64,000 nucleotides of DNA from Synechococcus sp. BIOS-U3-1 (GCF_014279975.1 NZ_CP047936.1:1984001-2048000), one strand, 5' to 3'. Positions 51,489 to 60,806 are shown, numbered from the stretch's first letter. The notes: generated by a model from the sequence alone, not told the origin. A program made the numbers and translations.

Positions 51489-52498
51489 GGCGTAGCGAGC
51501 TCTCCACGTTGAAAGTATTGGCAGAGCCAATCAAAATGACGAGCAGCGCGTGTGATAGCGCCAAGTTGATCGACGTCGAGGCAATCAATTGCTTGTTGTT
51601 CGGCTCGCTGAATCGCCTCAGCTCGTTGATGACTCTGAAGCTGATCGCGGCTTCGTCGACAGAGCATGCAAGCCAAGCCCCTGTAAAAGCGAGAGCCCAG
51701 TTCGGGGTTTTGCCTGAGTTCTGCGCGCAAAGCACTAAGCTCAATCGCGAGTAAATCCATTCCCAGAGCAGAACGGACCCCTAACGAAGCTCCGTGTCGA
51801 TCACTTAAGAGCAGAGAGATTTCACCCAGAAGTTCACCTCGTCTTGAGCTGCCCACCACTTGAGTTCTGCCGTCAAGAGTGAACAGAACCTCCGCCTCAC
51901 CACTCAACACCAAATAAGTAGACGTCACCTCATCACCCTGATTCAGCAGCACCGTCTCGGGGGGCACACGTTGTAACCGGCCGAGGCGAGCAAGCGTGAA
52001 AACATCCTGTTCCTGAAGGGTGGCGAACAGGGTCAACCCCTTTCTGAGAGCCTCCACAGGCGCATGATCACTGTGACATCGATGAACCCAAGCGTTCTGG
52101 TCCTGAATCTGAACAGCCAGTTTCTGTGCAATAACCCGATCAAACTGAGCAGCCATCGATGGCTGTTCCTTTGACAACAGCTCGAACTTTTCAACAGAAA
52201 GTTGCAGCACCTTGCACACACCGAATGTGGTGATGGTTGCCGTAGCAGGTCGGTCCTCCAGCAAGCTCATTTCACCCACCATGCTTCCAGCGGCAAGTTT
52301 TGCCACTTGCTCCTGGCCCTGCTGCAAGCTGGAGGGAGTAGCGATCAGACAACCTGACAACAGCAGCATCGGATTAAGACGACGCTCCCCCTCCTTGATC
52401 AGGACCTGATCGGACTGAAACGTAACCGTCTCGCCATTAGTCAGGAGCCAACTGCGCAGTTCCGGACTGATCCAATTGAAGACGTTGAAGGGAGACAT
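51485..52498 (-). CDS. Double cyclic-nucleotide-binding-domain protein
   Basis: The 337-residue protein has two cNMP-binding domains: residues about 15-120 (GSMVGEMSLLEDRPATATI) and about 160-270 (GELLGEISLLLSDRHGASL). Both have the beta-roll phosphate-binding cassette pattern, although the PBC Arg is replaced or shifted in the second. No helix-turn-helix follows, so it is not a CRP-type DNA binder; the C-terminus is helical. It is the first gene of the exporter operon and may gate transport in response to cAMP/cGMP. Confidence 0.85.
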   Translation of the reverse strand: MSPFNVFNWISPELRSWLLTNGETVTFQSDQVLIKEGERRLNPMLLLSGCLIATPSSLQQGQEQVAKLAAGSMVGEMSLLEDRPATATITTFGVCKVLQLSVEKFELLSKEQPSMAAQFDRVIAQKLAVQIQDQNAWVHRCHSDHAPVEALRKGLTLFATLQEQDVFTLARLGRLQRVPPETVLLNQGDEVTSTYLVLSGEAEVLFTLDGRTQVVGSSRRGELLGEISLLLSDRHGASLGVRSALGMDLLAIELSALRAELRQNPELGSRFYRGLACMLCRRSRDQLQSHQRAEAIQRAEQQAIDCLDVDQLGAITRAARHFDWLCQYFQRGELATP

Positions 52499-52749
52499 CG
52501 CTCAGTAAAATCGCAGTCCGTCCCAACGAACAAATTTCTTTTCAAGCATGCACACGAATCGCTGCAAGCGACCAATGATTTACGGCAATGAAATGCCTAC
52601 ATCAGTGACTTGAAACAAGCTCGCCTGGCGAACGATATAAATAAGTTTTGCTTATACAAAGCAAAAATCTCCACGAGTGGTTCTGAAACAGAGGCTGGTC
52701 TCTAAAGGAACAAAGAGCGCAATGACAGCCGGAGATGGCCACAGTTAAA
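52499..52749. other. Exporter operon 5' region
   Basis: Non-coding stretch between the CNB gene and the 52750 terminator; it must hold the operon promoter. I see no CRP-like palindrome in it. Confidence 0.45.
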
Positions 52750-52783
52750 CAAAACCCCCCACTGCGGAAAGTGGGGTCTTGAT
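52750..52783 (-). terminator. Terminator of the 52897 peptide gene (minus)
   Basis: On the minus strand CCCCACTTTCCGCAGTGGGG followed by GGTTTTGTTT: a seven-bp stem with a T-rich tail. Confidence 0.82.
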
Positions 52784-52896
52784 CAATGCCTGAGACAAAG
52801 TTGAATACCAAACGTTGCCAATAGAAGCGTGCTGGCCGGGAGGCAGATGAACGCTGCCAGCCTGGTTGCCACCGGCGAAGATTGTGATGATCTTGA

Positions 52897-53067
52897 TCAC
52901 TTCATCGGCGTAGTCACCAACTTCCTGCTCCCCGTCGCCATCCCGAAGATTTTCTCAAACCAATGCCCGACTTTGGTTTTGGCCTTATTGCCGCCGCCGC
53001 TGATGGTGGCAAGCTCATCGAGCTGCAGCTCATGGTCTATGAGGGCTCTGATGAAGGTTGTGGCCAT
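52897..53067 (-). CDS. Double-glycine leader bacteriocin-like peptide
   Basis: The ATG at 53067 gives a 56-residue peptide with leader MATTFIRALIDHELQLDELA ending ATISGG and a 31-residue basic core GNKAKTKVGHWFEKIFGMATGSRK plus tail. The core is cationic and amphipathic, as in class II bacteriocins, with no Cys. A longer in-frame extension to 53166 is unlikely. It lies just upstream of the exporter operon in the same direction and shares upstream sequence and a CRP-like site with the 45006 gene. Confidence 0.78.
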   Translation of the reverse strand: MATTFIRALIDHELQLDELATISGGGNKAKTKVGHWFEKIFGMATGSRKLVTTPMK

Positions 53068-53167
53068 AGTTCTGCTTGATTCATGAAGAGGTGTGGAGGT
53101 CATCCCTCCGACCCCCACACCATCTGCGGATTCAGCGTCTGACTTGATGACCTGCCTCATGGGCACC

Positions 53168-53183
53168 TGTGGTCCTGCTCACA
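53168..53183 (+). promoter_or_regulatory. CRP-like palindrome (one mismatch)
   Basis: TGTGGTCCTGCTCACA differs from TGTGA-N6-TCACA at one base. It is 101 nt before the ATG at 53067. Confidence 0.52.
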
Positions 53184-53339
53184 GGCTCTTGCTGAACCTC
53201 TGAACATCTGGATTCAGTCATCGCTGCAGCGATGACGATGTCACTCACCATCAGGATCAAACTGTCAGGCAAAGGTGACTTGAAAAGGCTGATCGGAAAG
53301 CGATGGCTACGAAGTGAGTTCCCCTCGAATTGACCAATC

Positions 53340-53657
53340 GTGCAGATGTATCTCGCGGACTGCCTCTTTCCGGATATTGAAAGCCAGCTCGCTGCCTACA
53401 AGAGCTTTTGCGAAATGTGGGATTCAGGTGAAATGGCAAAAGCGGACAAGTTTCCAGGCTTTGAAATGATGTTTCGCGTCCATGCACCCGGTGCAGGTCG
53501 TGTGACCGCGCTATTCAAAGCTGAAAGCGACGCACAAATTTTTGAACATTTTGCTCCATGGCGGGCTCAATATGGAATCGAAATGGACTTCACCCCAGTG
53601 ATCGGTTGCCAAGACGTTGTGGAACATCACAAAAAGCTATTCGCAAAAATGGGCTGA
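53340..53657 (+). CDS. DUF3303-like protein, second type
   Basis: The 105-residue protein (MQMYLADCLFPDIESQLAAY) shares DKFPGFEMMFRVHAPGAG and DFTPVIGCQDVVEHH positions with the 28027 family but is diverged and slightly longer. The start is GTG at 53340; ATG 53346 is an alternative. It is probably a small ferredoxin-like-fold protein of unknown role. Confidence 0.72.
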   Translation: MQMYLADCLFPDIESQLAAYKSFCEMWDSGEMAKADKFPGFEMMFRVHAPGAGRVTALFKAESDAQIFEHFAPWRAQYGIEMDFTPVIGCQDVVEHHKKLFAKMG

Positions 53658-54068
53658 ACAAAGCAACAACGCTGCAGGGCTAAGTTGCCGATAGGAACGA
53701 CTTCTCGAAAAGTCCTGCTGCGTCAACTTAATTGGCGAATGTCCAACAATTCCAGAAGCACCTGATCCTTGATCTAAATCGACAAGAAATAAATGAATCC
53801 TAGTCACAAGAATCACAAAAGGGCAGCTAATTAATGTCAGGCAAAGAAGCCAGTCAAGAAACAACAGAAACTTGACAAATGCACGAAAATGATTGACCTC
53901 AAACTAACGAACACAAAGCAGCTGGCATCGAGAAAGGCGGGATATGGACGAAAATTGACATTTTCCCTTCTTGTTAGATCACAAAATAAGGATGAAAAAC
54001 TTTAAAGGATGTCAAGATTGACAGGCTAACAAAAATGTTCACAACGAAGATCCAAGGCAAATACTGAT
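53658..54068. other. AT-rich intergenic stretch
   Basis: No supported gene, repeat or hairpin is visible. Confidence 0.45.
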
Positions 54069-54644
54069 GTGTTGATTGCTTCTGTGCACTCATCGCCAGA
54101 GGTCGAATTAGTTGCAGCTAGAGCTCCCACTTATCAAAATGAGAAAAGTCGTGAGCAATCCTTGAAGAGACGATCAACTGTTTCTGATTCAATGCAGAAG
54201 AGGCTGGACAAGATTGATGCACTGATCAAACGAGGATACACGCTTCAAAGAGCCAACAAACTATATATTGAATTCACCTCAACCTCGAACTTAAGACTAA
54301 ATCTTCTGACTCCATGGAACACGCCAGGAGGATTCTCTTGGATTGCATTTTTCTTCCCCTATGCTGTTTGCTTCCAAATTCGCGAGTGGTCATTCTTTTA
54401 TTGGCTAGCGCTTCTGGGTACAGTCGGATGTGTGTTTCCATCCATTCTGAACGATGAGACAATAATCTATTCAAGCCTCATATTAGGATATCTGTATGGC
54501 TGCATGTTCCCCTTCTTCCGGTATTTAGCAATCACAGAAGGTCGAAAAGAATGGCCCAGGTGGTCATCATACATTGGAGGATGGATCATGATTTATGCAT
54601 CAATCACCCCAGGCATCGTCATTTACAACCTATTGAATCACTGA
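54069..54644 (+). CDS. Membrane protein, 191 aa
   Basis: The protein (GTG start) has a polar N-terminal 75 residues with a basic helical part (MQKRLDKIDALIKRGYTLQR) followed by four or five hydrophobic helices (WIAFFFPYAVCFQIREWSFF onward). The layout recalls DUF2628-like membrane proteins, with a large Trp/Phe content; no firm family is given. Confidence 0.7.
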   Translation: MLIASVHSSPEVELVAARAPTYQNEKSREQSLKRRSTVSDSMQKRLDKIDALIKRGYTLQRANKLYIEFTSTSNLRLNLLTPWNTPGGFSWIAFFFPYAVCFQIREWSFFYWLALLGTVGCVFPSILNDETIIYSSLILGYLYGCMFPFFRYLAITEGRKEWPRWSSYIGGWIMIYASITPGIVIYNLLNH

Positions 54645-55192
54645 CCCTATCAATTGACCAAGCCGGAAACAAAAAGTCATCGGCTCTCGCGATTCGGTGC
54701 AAAAAATCGAGGCACTGTTATTTAGATTGATTTTAGTTCGTCAAATGCCACCACATCAACACTAGAACATAATCCTTCAGAATCCTCAGAAGCAAATTTA
54801 ATTGCCAGGAGCAGAAGTATTCACAGAAAATGACAATTGTTGAATCGAAATAGCACGCTTCGCTTCACACTTAAATCCATTCAGTTTAACAGTGCGAGAA
54901 TCTCGCATGAAGCCAACACTAATTAAAATATCCTTTCAGCCACCATCACCAACAAGCATACTTTTACTTATTCAAAATCAGCTTAAACTCAGGAGACCAA
55001 GAGCAGAGAGTATATTTGAATCATAGCCACTTAATTACGTCTACGGCATCCACTTCTCGATCGAAAACAAAGACTATCACCAGATGCACGGACAAAACGG
55101 ATAACCAGAGCACAAAAGACAGCAAATACACTCACAAGAGAAAGAACGAAAAAACCGAAGTTATCTGATCACCTATTATAGATATGATGCAA
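54645..55192. other. AT-rich intergenic stretch
   Basis: A hydrophobic minus-strand frame at about 55037-55165 (FGFFVLSLVSVFAVFCALVI) has no ATG and follows a stop, so it is uncalled. Nothing else is seen. Confidence 0.4.
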
Positions 55193-55432
55193 CTATGTTT
55201 TCAAACAAGTTTTACCCCAATTGAAGATCAAAACCCAAAAGAACACAGCACCTCCCAGAGCAACCTTCCAAGTATGAGACGAAAAAAAGCCATCCCTTTC
55301 AATCTTCTTCGCTTTATTTTCATCAGTGCCATAGTTAGCAGCAAGAGTATGGACTAGCCCATACAGCTGCAAGCAAACGGCAAGGCCTACAACTCTGGCC
55401 AATTCCGCAAACAACTGATTCATGACAGACAT
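55193..55432 (-). CDS. Small membrane protein, 79 aa
   Basis: From the ATG at 55432 (MSVMNQLFAELARVVGLAVC) the product has two hydrophobic helices, around residues 8-30 and 57-72, with a charged loop (TDENKAKKIERDGFFSS). An ATG at 55480 would add 16 residues. Unknown function. Confidence 0.62.
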   Translation of the reverse strand: MSVMNQLFAELARVVGLAVCLQLYGLVHTLAANYGTDENKAKKIERDGFFSSHTWKVALGGAVFFWVLIFNWGKTCLKT

Positions 55433-55491
55433 AGGCAATACAGAAAGACTACCAAGCAACCGACTAGGCTGATTGAACAAGCTTCAGGCAA

Positions 55492-55632
55492 ATGACCAAC
55501 AACAGAGTGTTACTAGCAGCTTTGTCTCTAGGCATTCTGATAGGTCTACTAGTCGTCGCCGAAGGCATGAGAACAAGCCCAAACGAACAAACCGAAGCAA
55601 TGCCCGCAGTTGATGCGTTCAAAGCAGAGTAA
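55492..55632 (+). CDS. Small single-helix membrane protein, 46 aa
   Basis: The frame MTNNRVLLAALSLGILIGLL continues VVAEGMRTSPNEQTEAMPAV and ends AFKAE: one membrane helix and a polar tail. It lies 11 bp before the VanZ-like gene on the same strand, so the two may be co-expressed. Weak but consistent support. Confidence 0.5.
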   Translation: MTNNRVLLAALSLGILIGLLVVAEGMRTSPNEQTEAMPAVDAFKAE

Positions 55633-55642
55633 ATCCAAAAAG

Positions 55643-56014
55643 ATGCTGATAATTCACGCAATTAATAATGTCAAAAAATCCTGGCTACCTACAAGTATCA
55701 TCATTGTTTTTGGCATAACGGTTCTATCACTAGCTCCACTAGAAGAACTGCCTAACACCCCCAGCTCAGACAAAATGAACCACCTGATTGCTTATGCATC
55801 ATTGGCATACCCTGCATCATTACGAAGGCCAAAAGGATGGAAATACATGATCCTCATTTTTGCTCTATACAGCGGACTCATTGAAATCATTCAGCCTTAT
55901 ACGAATCGCCATAGCGAATGGATTGATTTTATTGCGAACTTGGCAGGATTAGCAATCGGCTTAATGCTTGCGGTGCTGACCAATAAACACCAAGGCGATT
56001 TGAACGACCGATAA
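55643..56014 (+). CDS. VanZ-like membrane protein
   Basis: From ATG 55643 the 123-residue protein has four hydrophobic helices and the VanZ-like signature SDKMNHLIAYASLAYPASLR then GLIEIIQPYTNRHSEWIDFI-ANLAG. VanZ-family proteins are small integral membrane proteins; one confers teicoplanin resistance in enterococci, but the cyanobacterial role is unknown. An upstream in-frame extension to 55610 overlaps the previous gene. Confidence 0.85.
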   Translation: MLIIHAINNVKKSWLPTSIIIVFGITVLSLAPLEELPNTPSSDKMNHLIAYASLAYPASLRRPKGWKYMILIFALYSGLIEIIQPYTNRHSEWIDFIANLAGLAIGLMLAVLTNKHQGDLNDR

Positions 56015-56086
56015 AAAGTAGAACAAGCAAACGAAAATCATTGATCAACCTACCTTTGGCTCATCTCAACTCGGAAATATCAAGCA

Positions 56087-56554
56087 TCAATAGCGAAAAC
56101 GCTTCACCACCAAGCCCTTGCCTTTCATTCCTTGCCTATTCTGCCAAAGCTTGTTGATCACTAGATGATTTTCATAACCGAGAATTTGGTTAGCAGCGCT
56201 GTCTTGTCTGCACCAACGAGCAGTGACCTGATGATCCATCATTTCACGACCGGTTTGATCCTCTTGAGCAAGCTCTGAATGGAAATCAATCTGAAATGCT
56301 CTTGTTTCTGCTCGAAATTTCTCGGCATCACTATAAGCACTTAGATCTTCCTTTTCTATATCAAGCAAAACGAGCTTTAAATCTTTTATTCTGTCGACAG
56401 GCTTGAGCGGCTGCTCATCCCTGAAACTAGTAATGGTGACTTCATATTGCTTGAGCCTCCACGCGTCACAAGCATCTATTGCCTTCATCTCAGATTGATA
56501 ACTACAGCTAGCCAAAGCAAGCAAAAAAAACACAATGGGTATCGACTTCATCAT
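56087..56554 (-). CDS. Small lipoprotein, 155 aa
   Basis: The start is taken at the tandem ATG (MMKSIPIVFFLLALASCSYQ), giving a lipoprotein signal with lipobox LASC. The mature part is helical and charged, with Cys in IDACDAWR and ARWCRQD. It is probably an outer-face lipoprotein. No family is recognised. Confidence 0.7.
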   Translation of the reverse strand: MMKSIPIVFFLLALASCSYQSEMKAIDACDAWRLKQYEVTITSFRDEQPLKPVDRIKDLKLVLLDIEKEDLSAYSDAEKFRAETRAFQIDFHSELAQEDQTGREMMDHQVTARWCRQDSAANQILGYENHLVINKLWQNRQGMKGKGLVVKRFRY

Positions 56555-57854
56555 AAGACTGCACACAATTCCATTCTACCTCACAAGAAATTCTATGCAT
56601 CGTAAGAACAGTCTGTCAATTGAAGGAAGAGGTTAACTGAACAATCGCCAATAACGACTGTCACATGCACTAAAACATTGTGAGAAACAAAAATAGCAAT
56701 AGCAATACAATGGATGCCAATGAACGACTCATGCCACAATCGGTGGTGGAAGGAGGGAAGGTGGGATCAACGCATTGACTGATCAATCTGCTGAGGTGTA
56801 TTACCCGAAGCCATCACCAGTTAAAGGGATCGCGGCGTGATCCAAAAAGGAAAAATGCGGATGCTTGAGGGAAGATCCACATTCGACACATCCTTGCTTG
56901 ATCAGATGTGATAAGTGTTCCGCATAGACTGGTAAAACGCATTCAAAACAACCATTTCAAAAAAGATCGGCCTGACTCCAAGGCTTCGACAGGAAACCAA
57001 CGCGTCAAGGCACGCTTGGGAATGGTTGTGTTTTGGGTTTTAGCACTACAACGACACTCCGCAGAGCAATCGCCACTTCTGACCTACGGAGTCTGTGAGC
57101 GAACCAAAAACGCTTTGTCACTGAGGTAGCTCCGCATCTCGTCTTCAATACGAGACCACCCCCAGCGCACAGCTTGTGAGTGTTGGAGGCTGCATCAAGA
57201 GCACTTGGGCGCGAGCATGGATGCGAAAGGCTCTCGGCAATGGGGCGCAGATCGAAACGTCAACAGCTGACTGTTTACAAACCGTTACTTTTGGACTAAA
57301 TTATTTACAAAGCTTCAAGCAAAATTCGATGATCGCTTCAATTCGCCCCGTTCATACGTCGACATCCATGAATTACGAAGAGCTTGTTGAAGAAATGAAA
57401 AAGCTTGACATCGCAGACCTGCTCCTAATTCATCGCAGAAATACATTACCTTTATAATCGATACTGGATTCACTTGATCAACATATTCATAACTTCTTAG
57501 ACGTTATCGCAATGCATTGCTAAATTTACTCCATCAGTCCAATCCCTTTTGCAAAATCTATTCGTTTCGATATTTCACAAAATAGCTTATATCAACTTAA
57601 ATCGTTATTAAAAAATAATACCATCAACTATCATTATTTACCAAAGAACTTGTTCAACAAACAACTGAGTGTATTGCGAATTTAAAAACTCGAAAAAAGC
57701 GAATAATCGACTTTGGCAACTGACTAAGGATCAGCACTCAGTCAAGTCTTGGATGCTGGAACCCAAAAGCATATTCCGTCGAACTCAATGCAGTCCGACG
57801 GAATCAGCAATGAACCCATGACCGCGACTAAACAAGCGGTTTTAGAGCAACACG
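56555..57854. other. 1.3-kb stretch without a supported gene
   Basis: Only weak frames exist: 56908-57129 (basic, no motif) and 57328-57457, ending MNYEELVEEMKKLDIADLLL. Neither has a convincing ribosome binding site or family pattern. The last 350 bp is very AT-rich. Confidence 0.45.
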
Positions 57855-58058
57855 TCAGCCACGGACAGGTGCCTTTTGATCGTGCTTGACGGGACGCTGA
57901 CGACTTTTCAGCGCCTTGAGCATTCCCTTTTCAAGGGATGTCAATTTAGGTGCTGTCTCGTGCATCGCAGCCCTGGCCCGCTCTTTGGCGGCATCCATAA
58001 ACCTCTCAGTCTTGTCCTTCGCTTCAAAAGCCATGGGTTTCAAACGGTCCTCCATCAA
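57855..58058 (-). CDS. Small charged helical protein, 67 aa
   Basis: The product MMEDRLKPMAFEAKDKTERF then MDAAKERARAAMHETAPKLT is a highly charged, Ala-rich helix with a basic tail (SRQRPVKHDQKAPVRG). It could be a DNA- or protein-binding helical peptide; no family is recognised. Confidence 0.55.
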   Translation of the reverse strand: MMEDRLKPMAFEAKDKTERFMDAAKERARAAMHETAPKLTSLEKGMLKALKSRQRPVKHDQKAPVRG

Positions 58059-58360
58059 AAGTTACACACAGAAGTCGAAGGTGTCCTCAAATCCAACAAG
58101 TGATCTCGGAATGCACATCACCAGCAGCAGCCCCACCCATCCGATCCGATTGGCCTTGCACAATTAAGGTCGATCAGAGCAAGAGAATGTGTCGAAAGCC
58201 ATCATCAAGACTTGATTGCGCAAACCAAAGGATGATCCTTAGAGAGGACAATAAAAACATAATGAAGAGCTACAGCGAAGGCAGACATTCAACAGCAGAC
58301 TTAAAAAGTAAAAACTGTTTAGATATTCCCGAATAACGTAAAGAAATAGAATGAGAATAT
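58059..58360. other. Intergenic stretch
   Basis: No supported feature. Confidence 0.4.
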
Positions 58361-58528
58361 CTAAACCAACAAGGCTGTCTCTCGCATGATTTTTGCTCGA
58401 CGCAACTTAACCCAAGCCTGTCCGAAGATCGTAGCTTTTCTTGTGTCGACGCGACCTAAATCAGCATCATCGGGGAAGAGTCCACTTTCAACGGCAAGCA
58501 GATCGTCTTTTTCTTTGCTGGTGAGCAT
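58361..58528 (-). CDS. Hypothetical protein, 55 aa
   Basis: The ATG at 58528 gives MLTSKEKDDLLAVESGLFPD then DADLGRVDTRKATIFGQAWV-KLRRAKIMRE, an amphipathic helical protein. The GLFPDDADLGRVDTRKAT part is distinctive. The upstream extension to 58594 lacks such features. Unknown function. Confidence 0.55.
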   Translation of the reverse strand: MLTSKEKDDLLAVESGLFPDDADLGRVDTRKATIFGQAWVKLRRAKIMRETALLV

Positions 58529-58716
58529 ACGAGAACAGTTCTTAAGAGCCACTGTAGATAAAACAAGTGGCTTGACGTGCCAGACCAACTCCAAGAAGCT
58601 CCAGCAGTGAATAGGTTCTAATGCTTATGGCTCCCGGCAAGAACTGACCCTAGAAATCACTTACCGCCTTTGGCGATGTCAGGTTGTGAGGTTCTGAACA
58701 GCAAAGCTGGAGTGCC

Positions 58717-58995
58717 ATGCCATTACACAACGATCATCCACCCTTCGTCGGTGTAAAAGCAGGAGACTTAGTGCTCGTGCAGTCAACTCTGAATCCTGAC
58801 CCAACTGATACGGATTGGTGGATTGGCTTGATCATTAGTAACCAAGGTCGATTGAAAGAAAACCGTAGTGACACAGTACTAACTGTTGTTGATACCGATA
58901 GTGGTGAAGTCCGACAAGTCAACGCCGAACAGACAACACGCTTGAGCCTTGCAGGGATGGAACATAATAAGGTTGTGCCACTGATCAAAGGCTGA
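58717..58995 (+). CDS. DUF3104-like protein (full length)
   Basis: The 92-residue protein has VKAGDLVLVQSTLNPDPTDT, DWWIGLIISNQGRLKENRSD and TVVDTDSGEVRQVNAEQTTR, the complete DUF3104-like pattern of small SH3-like beta proteins found in picocyanobacteria. Shortened relatives lie at 30813 and 23825. Function unknown. Confidence 0.75.
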   Translation: MPLHNDHPPFVGVKAGDLVLVQSTLNPDPTDTDWWIGLIISNQGRLKENRSDTVLTVVDTDSGEVRQVNAEQTTRLSLAGMEHNKVVPLIKG

Positions 58996-59031
58996 AACAG
59001 AGAATACGGTTCCAACAGTGCGAACTAGAAC

Positions 59032-59499
59032 ATGACGATTGTTGATGAACAGACAAGCAAGCAAAACACCAAGAAACATACAGGTCGATTAATCTTGGTT
59101 TTGGGCTCCGCAATACTCATTGTACTATCATCTCTGATCGTTTTTTCAGGCTATCAAACCTGGGAAAAACAAACAGAATTGACGCAGTCATTCGAAAGAT
59201 GCATAGAAAAAGCACCATTTAAAAACACTGCAAATATATATAACCATGAGCAGAAGCTAGAAGCAGCAGACTTACAACAACATTTCGACCAATTCAATGA
59301 AATCCTTGATGAAACCGGATTACCACCAATCTGGAATGGAAAAGAGCTTATTCCCTGGAAAGAATACCACCAAGAATCCATTCAATTTGCCCAAAAATGT
59401 CATGAAGAGCTTGGAATAAAGCAGCCACAACAGGAGCTCCGTGGCTCATACGCCAAACCGGTGTGGGACCCAAAATCAACAATCTGGCAACCTGAGTAA
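59032..59499 (+). CDS. Single-helix anchored secreted protein, 155 aa
   Basis: The protein has a 19-residue basic cytoplasmic start, one membrane helix (LILVLGSAILIVLSSLIVFS) and a roughly 115-residue exported domain that is helical and charged, with Cys in SFERCIEKA and AQKCHEEL. No family is recognised. Confidence 0.7.
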   Translation: MTIVDEQTSKQNTKKHTGRLILVLGSAILIVLSSLIVFSGYQTWEKQTELTQSFERCIEKAPFKNTANIYNHEQKLEAADLQQHFDQFNEILDETGLPPIWNGKELIPWKEYHQESIQFAQKCHEELGIKQPQQELRGSYAKPVWDPKSTIWQPE

Positions 59500-59713
59500 A
59501 CTAGAAACGAATCAAAAAGATTGTAGGTCTCAAAGTCTCATCAGTGGTTCAACAACACGAGGACATCGGTTAAGAGCAATAAGACCAATCCTCATCGGAG
59601 CTTGCCAGTGCCTTCGATTAAAGCAACACAACCGAGCGCTCGTCACCATGATCGAATGATCTATGTGATGGTGTGCGCTGAGCCACTGCAAACCAGTTAG
59701 CAAAGACATCATC

Positions 59714-60274
59714 ATGGAGGTAGACAGAGGTGAGGGACCGTTGACATCCAACACTCAGCCTCTGGCGGGGCTCACCGCAACCCAACGCCTTGGGTTACGT
59801 GAAGTACTCATGGATGTCTGCAAGGCCGGGGCTTGGTCATGGGAGCTTCCTGTGCTGTTGAGAGATCGATGCTGGCTGCGACTCGATCGCATAAGGCTCC
59901 GTCAGCTGATGCGTCACCTCCCACCGGATGGACGAGATGAAGCTCCTGAGCTAATGCACTACAGAGAACTGATAGCGAAAGGAAACGAACCACTAATGGC
60001 TCAACAGCGATGCTGGCAGGAGTTTGGAATGGAAGATTGTCAGCGAGCTTTACAGGCCTACTGGCAGGGATGCGAAGCAACCAACCATGGCTGGTCAGCT
60101 CGTCGATATCGCCAACTTGTAAGCCTTTACCGAGATTACTTTGAACGAGGAGAGGCTTCAGTACCGATGCTGGTACTGGCGAGAAGAGGAACGACAGAGG
60201 AACACGAGATCCACTGGATCACAACAACCACACCGGTCAAAGACTTAGCGGGCATAAAACCATGCTGTTGCTGA
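59714..60274 (+). CDS. Hypothetical protein with CCC C-terminus, 186 aa
   Basis: The soluble, helical protein MEVDRGEGPLTSNTQPLAGL is rich in Arg, Trp and Leu (LLRDRCWLRLDRIRLRQLMR, WSARRYRQLVSLYRDYFERG) and ends GIKPCCC. GC-rich codon use differs from its AT-rich neighbours and resembles the core genome, so it may be a more recent or better-adapted gene. No family is recognised. Confidence 0.72.
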   Translation: MEVDRGEGPLTSNTQPLAGLTATQRLGLREVLMDVCKAGAWSWELPVLLRDRCWLRLDRIRLRQLMRHLPPDGRDEAPELMHYRELIAKGNEPLMAQQRCWQEFGMEDCQRALQAYWQGCEATNHGWSARRYRQLVSLYRDYFERGEASVPMLVLARRGTTEEHEIHWITTTTPVKDLAGIKPCCC

Positions 60275-60541
60275 TACAAAATAGTGTTGAATGATCAATA
60301 TCGACATAAGGACGACAGCCTTAGACCAGAAAATCGTTGATACAACTAACGATTATTACGAAAAAATCTAACTAAGCATGTTCGAACAATGATTAAAGCA
60401 TTGGGAGAAAATCAGATCGGATCGAAAGCACATGCAGCTCGAAGACAAAACGTAGGCAAATGATACAAAAAAATGCATTAAAATGCTCGTTGCAAATTGA
60501 GGCGCAGTGTTATCCAGTGACTAGAGAAAAGCCCCAATTCC

Positions 60542-60739
60542 ATGAGACCGAGTTTCTGCGAATTTAAAACTAATTACGACTCACAACCAGAACAATGGAG
60601 AAATAGACTCAAAGCCATTTATTTGACCGATCAAGACGCAGCGATCGCTGCATGGACACTGATCATGTCCATGGACGATTTAATGCTGGAAGTCGAGGAA
60701 ACAGCGCTATTTCTGGCTCAGATGTACTCCAAAAAGTAA
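60542..60739 (+). CDS. Hypothetical helical protein, 65 aa
   Basis: The product MRPSFCEFKTNYDSQPEQWR then NRLKAIYLTDQDAAIAAWTL is soluble and helical, with an acidic C-terminal helix (MDDLMLEVEETALFLAQM). No family is recognised; a simple regulator or adaptor is possible. Confidence 0.6.
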   Translation: MRPSFCEFKTNYDSQPEQWRNRLKAIYLTDQDAAIAAWTLIMSMDDLMLEVEETALFLAQMYSKK

Positions 60740-60806
60740 GTTTCAAACAGAGGGCCAGGAGAATGACAGCATCAAGAAAAAAAATTGACCCAAAACATTA
60801 AATAAA

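Noticed and set aside
51485-52498. Calling the cNMP-binding protein the CRP regulator
   Set aside because: It has two cNMP domains but no helix-turn-helix, so it cannot itself bind the CRP-like palindromes.
56908-57129. 73-codon basic plus-strand frame
   Set aside because: No motif, no ribosome binding site, and unusual composition for a real protein.
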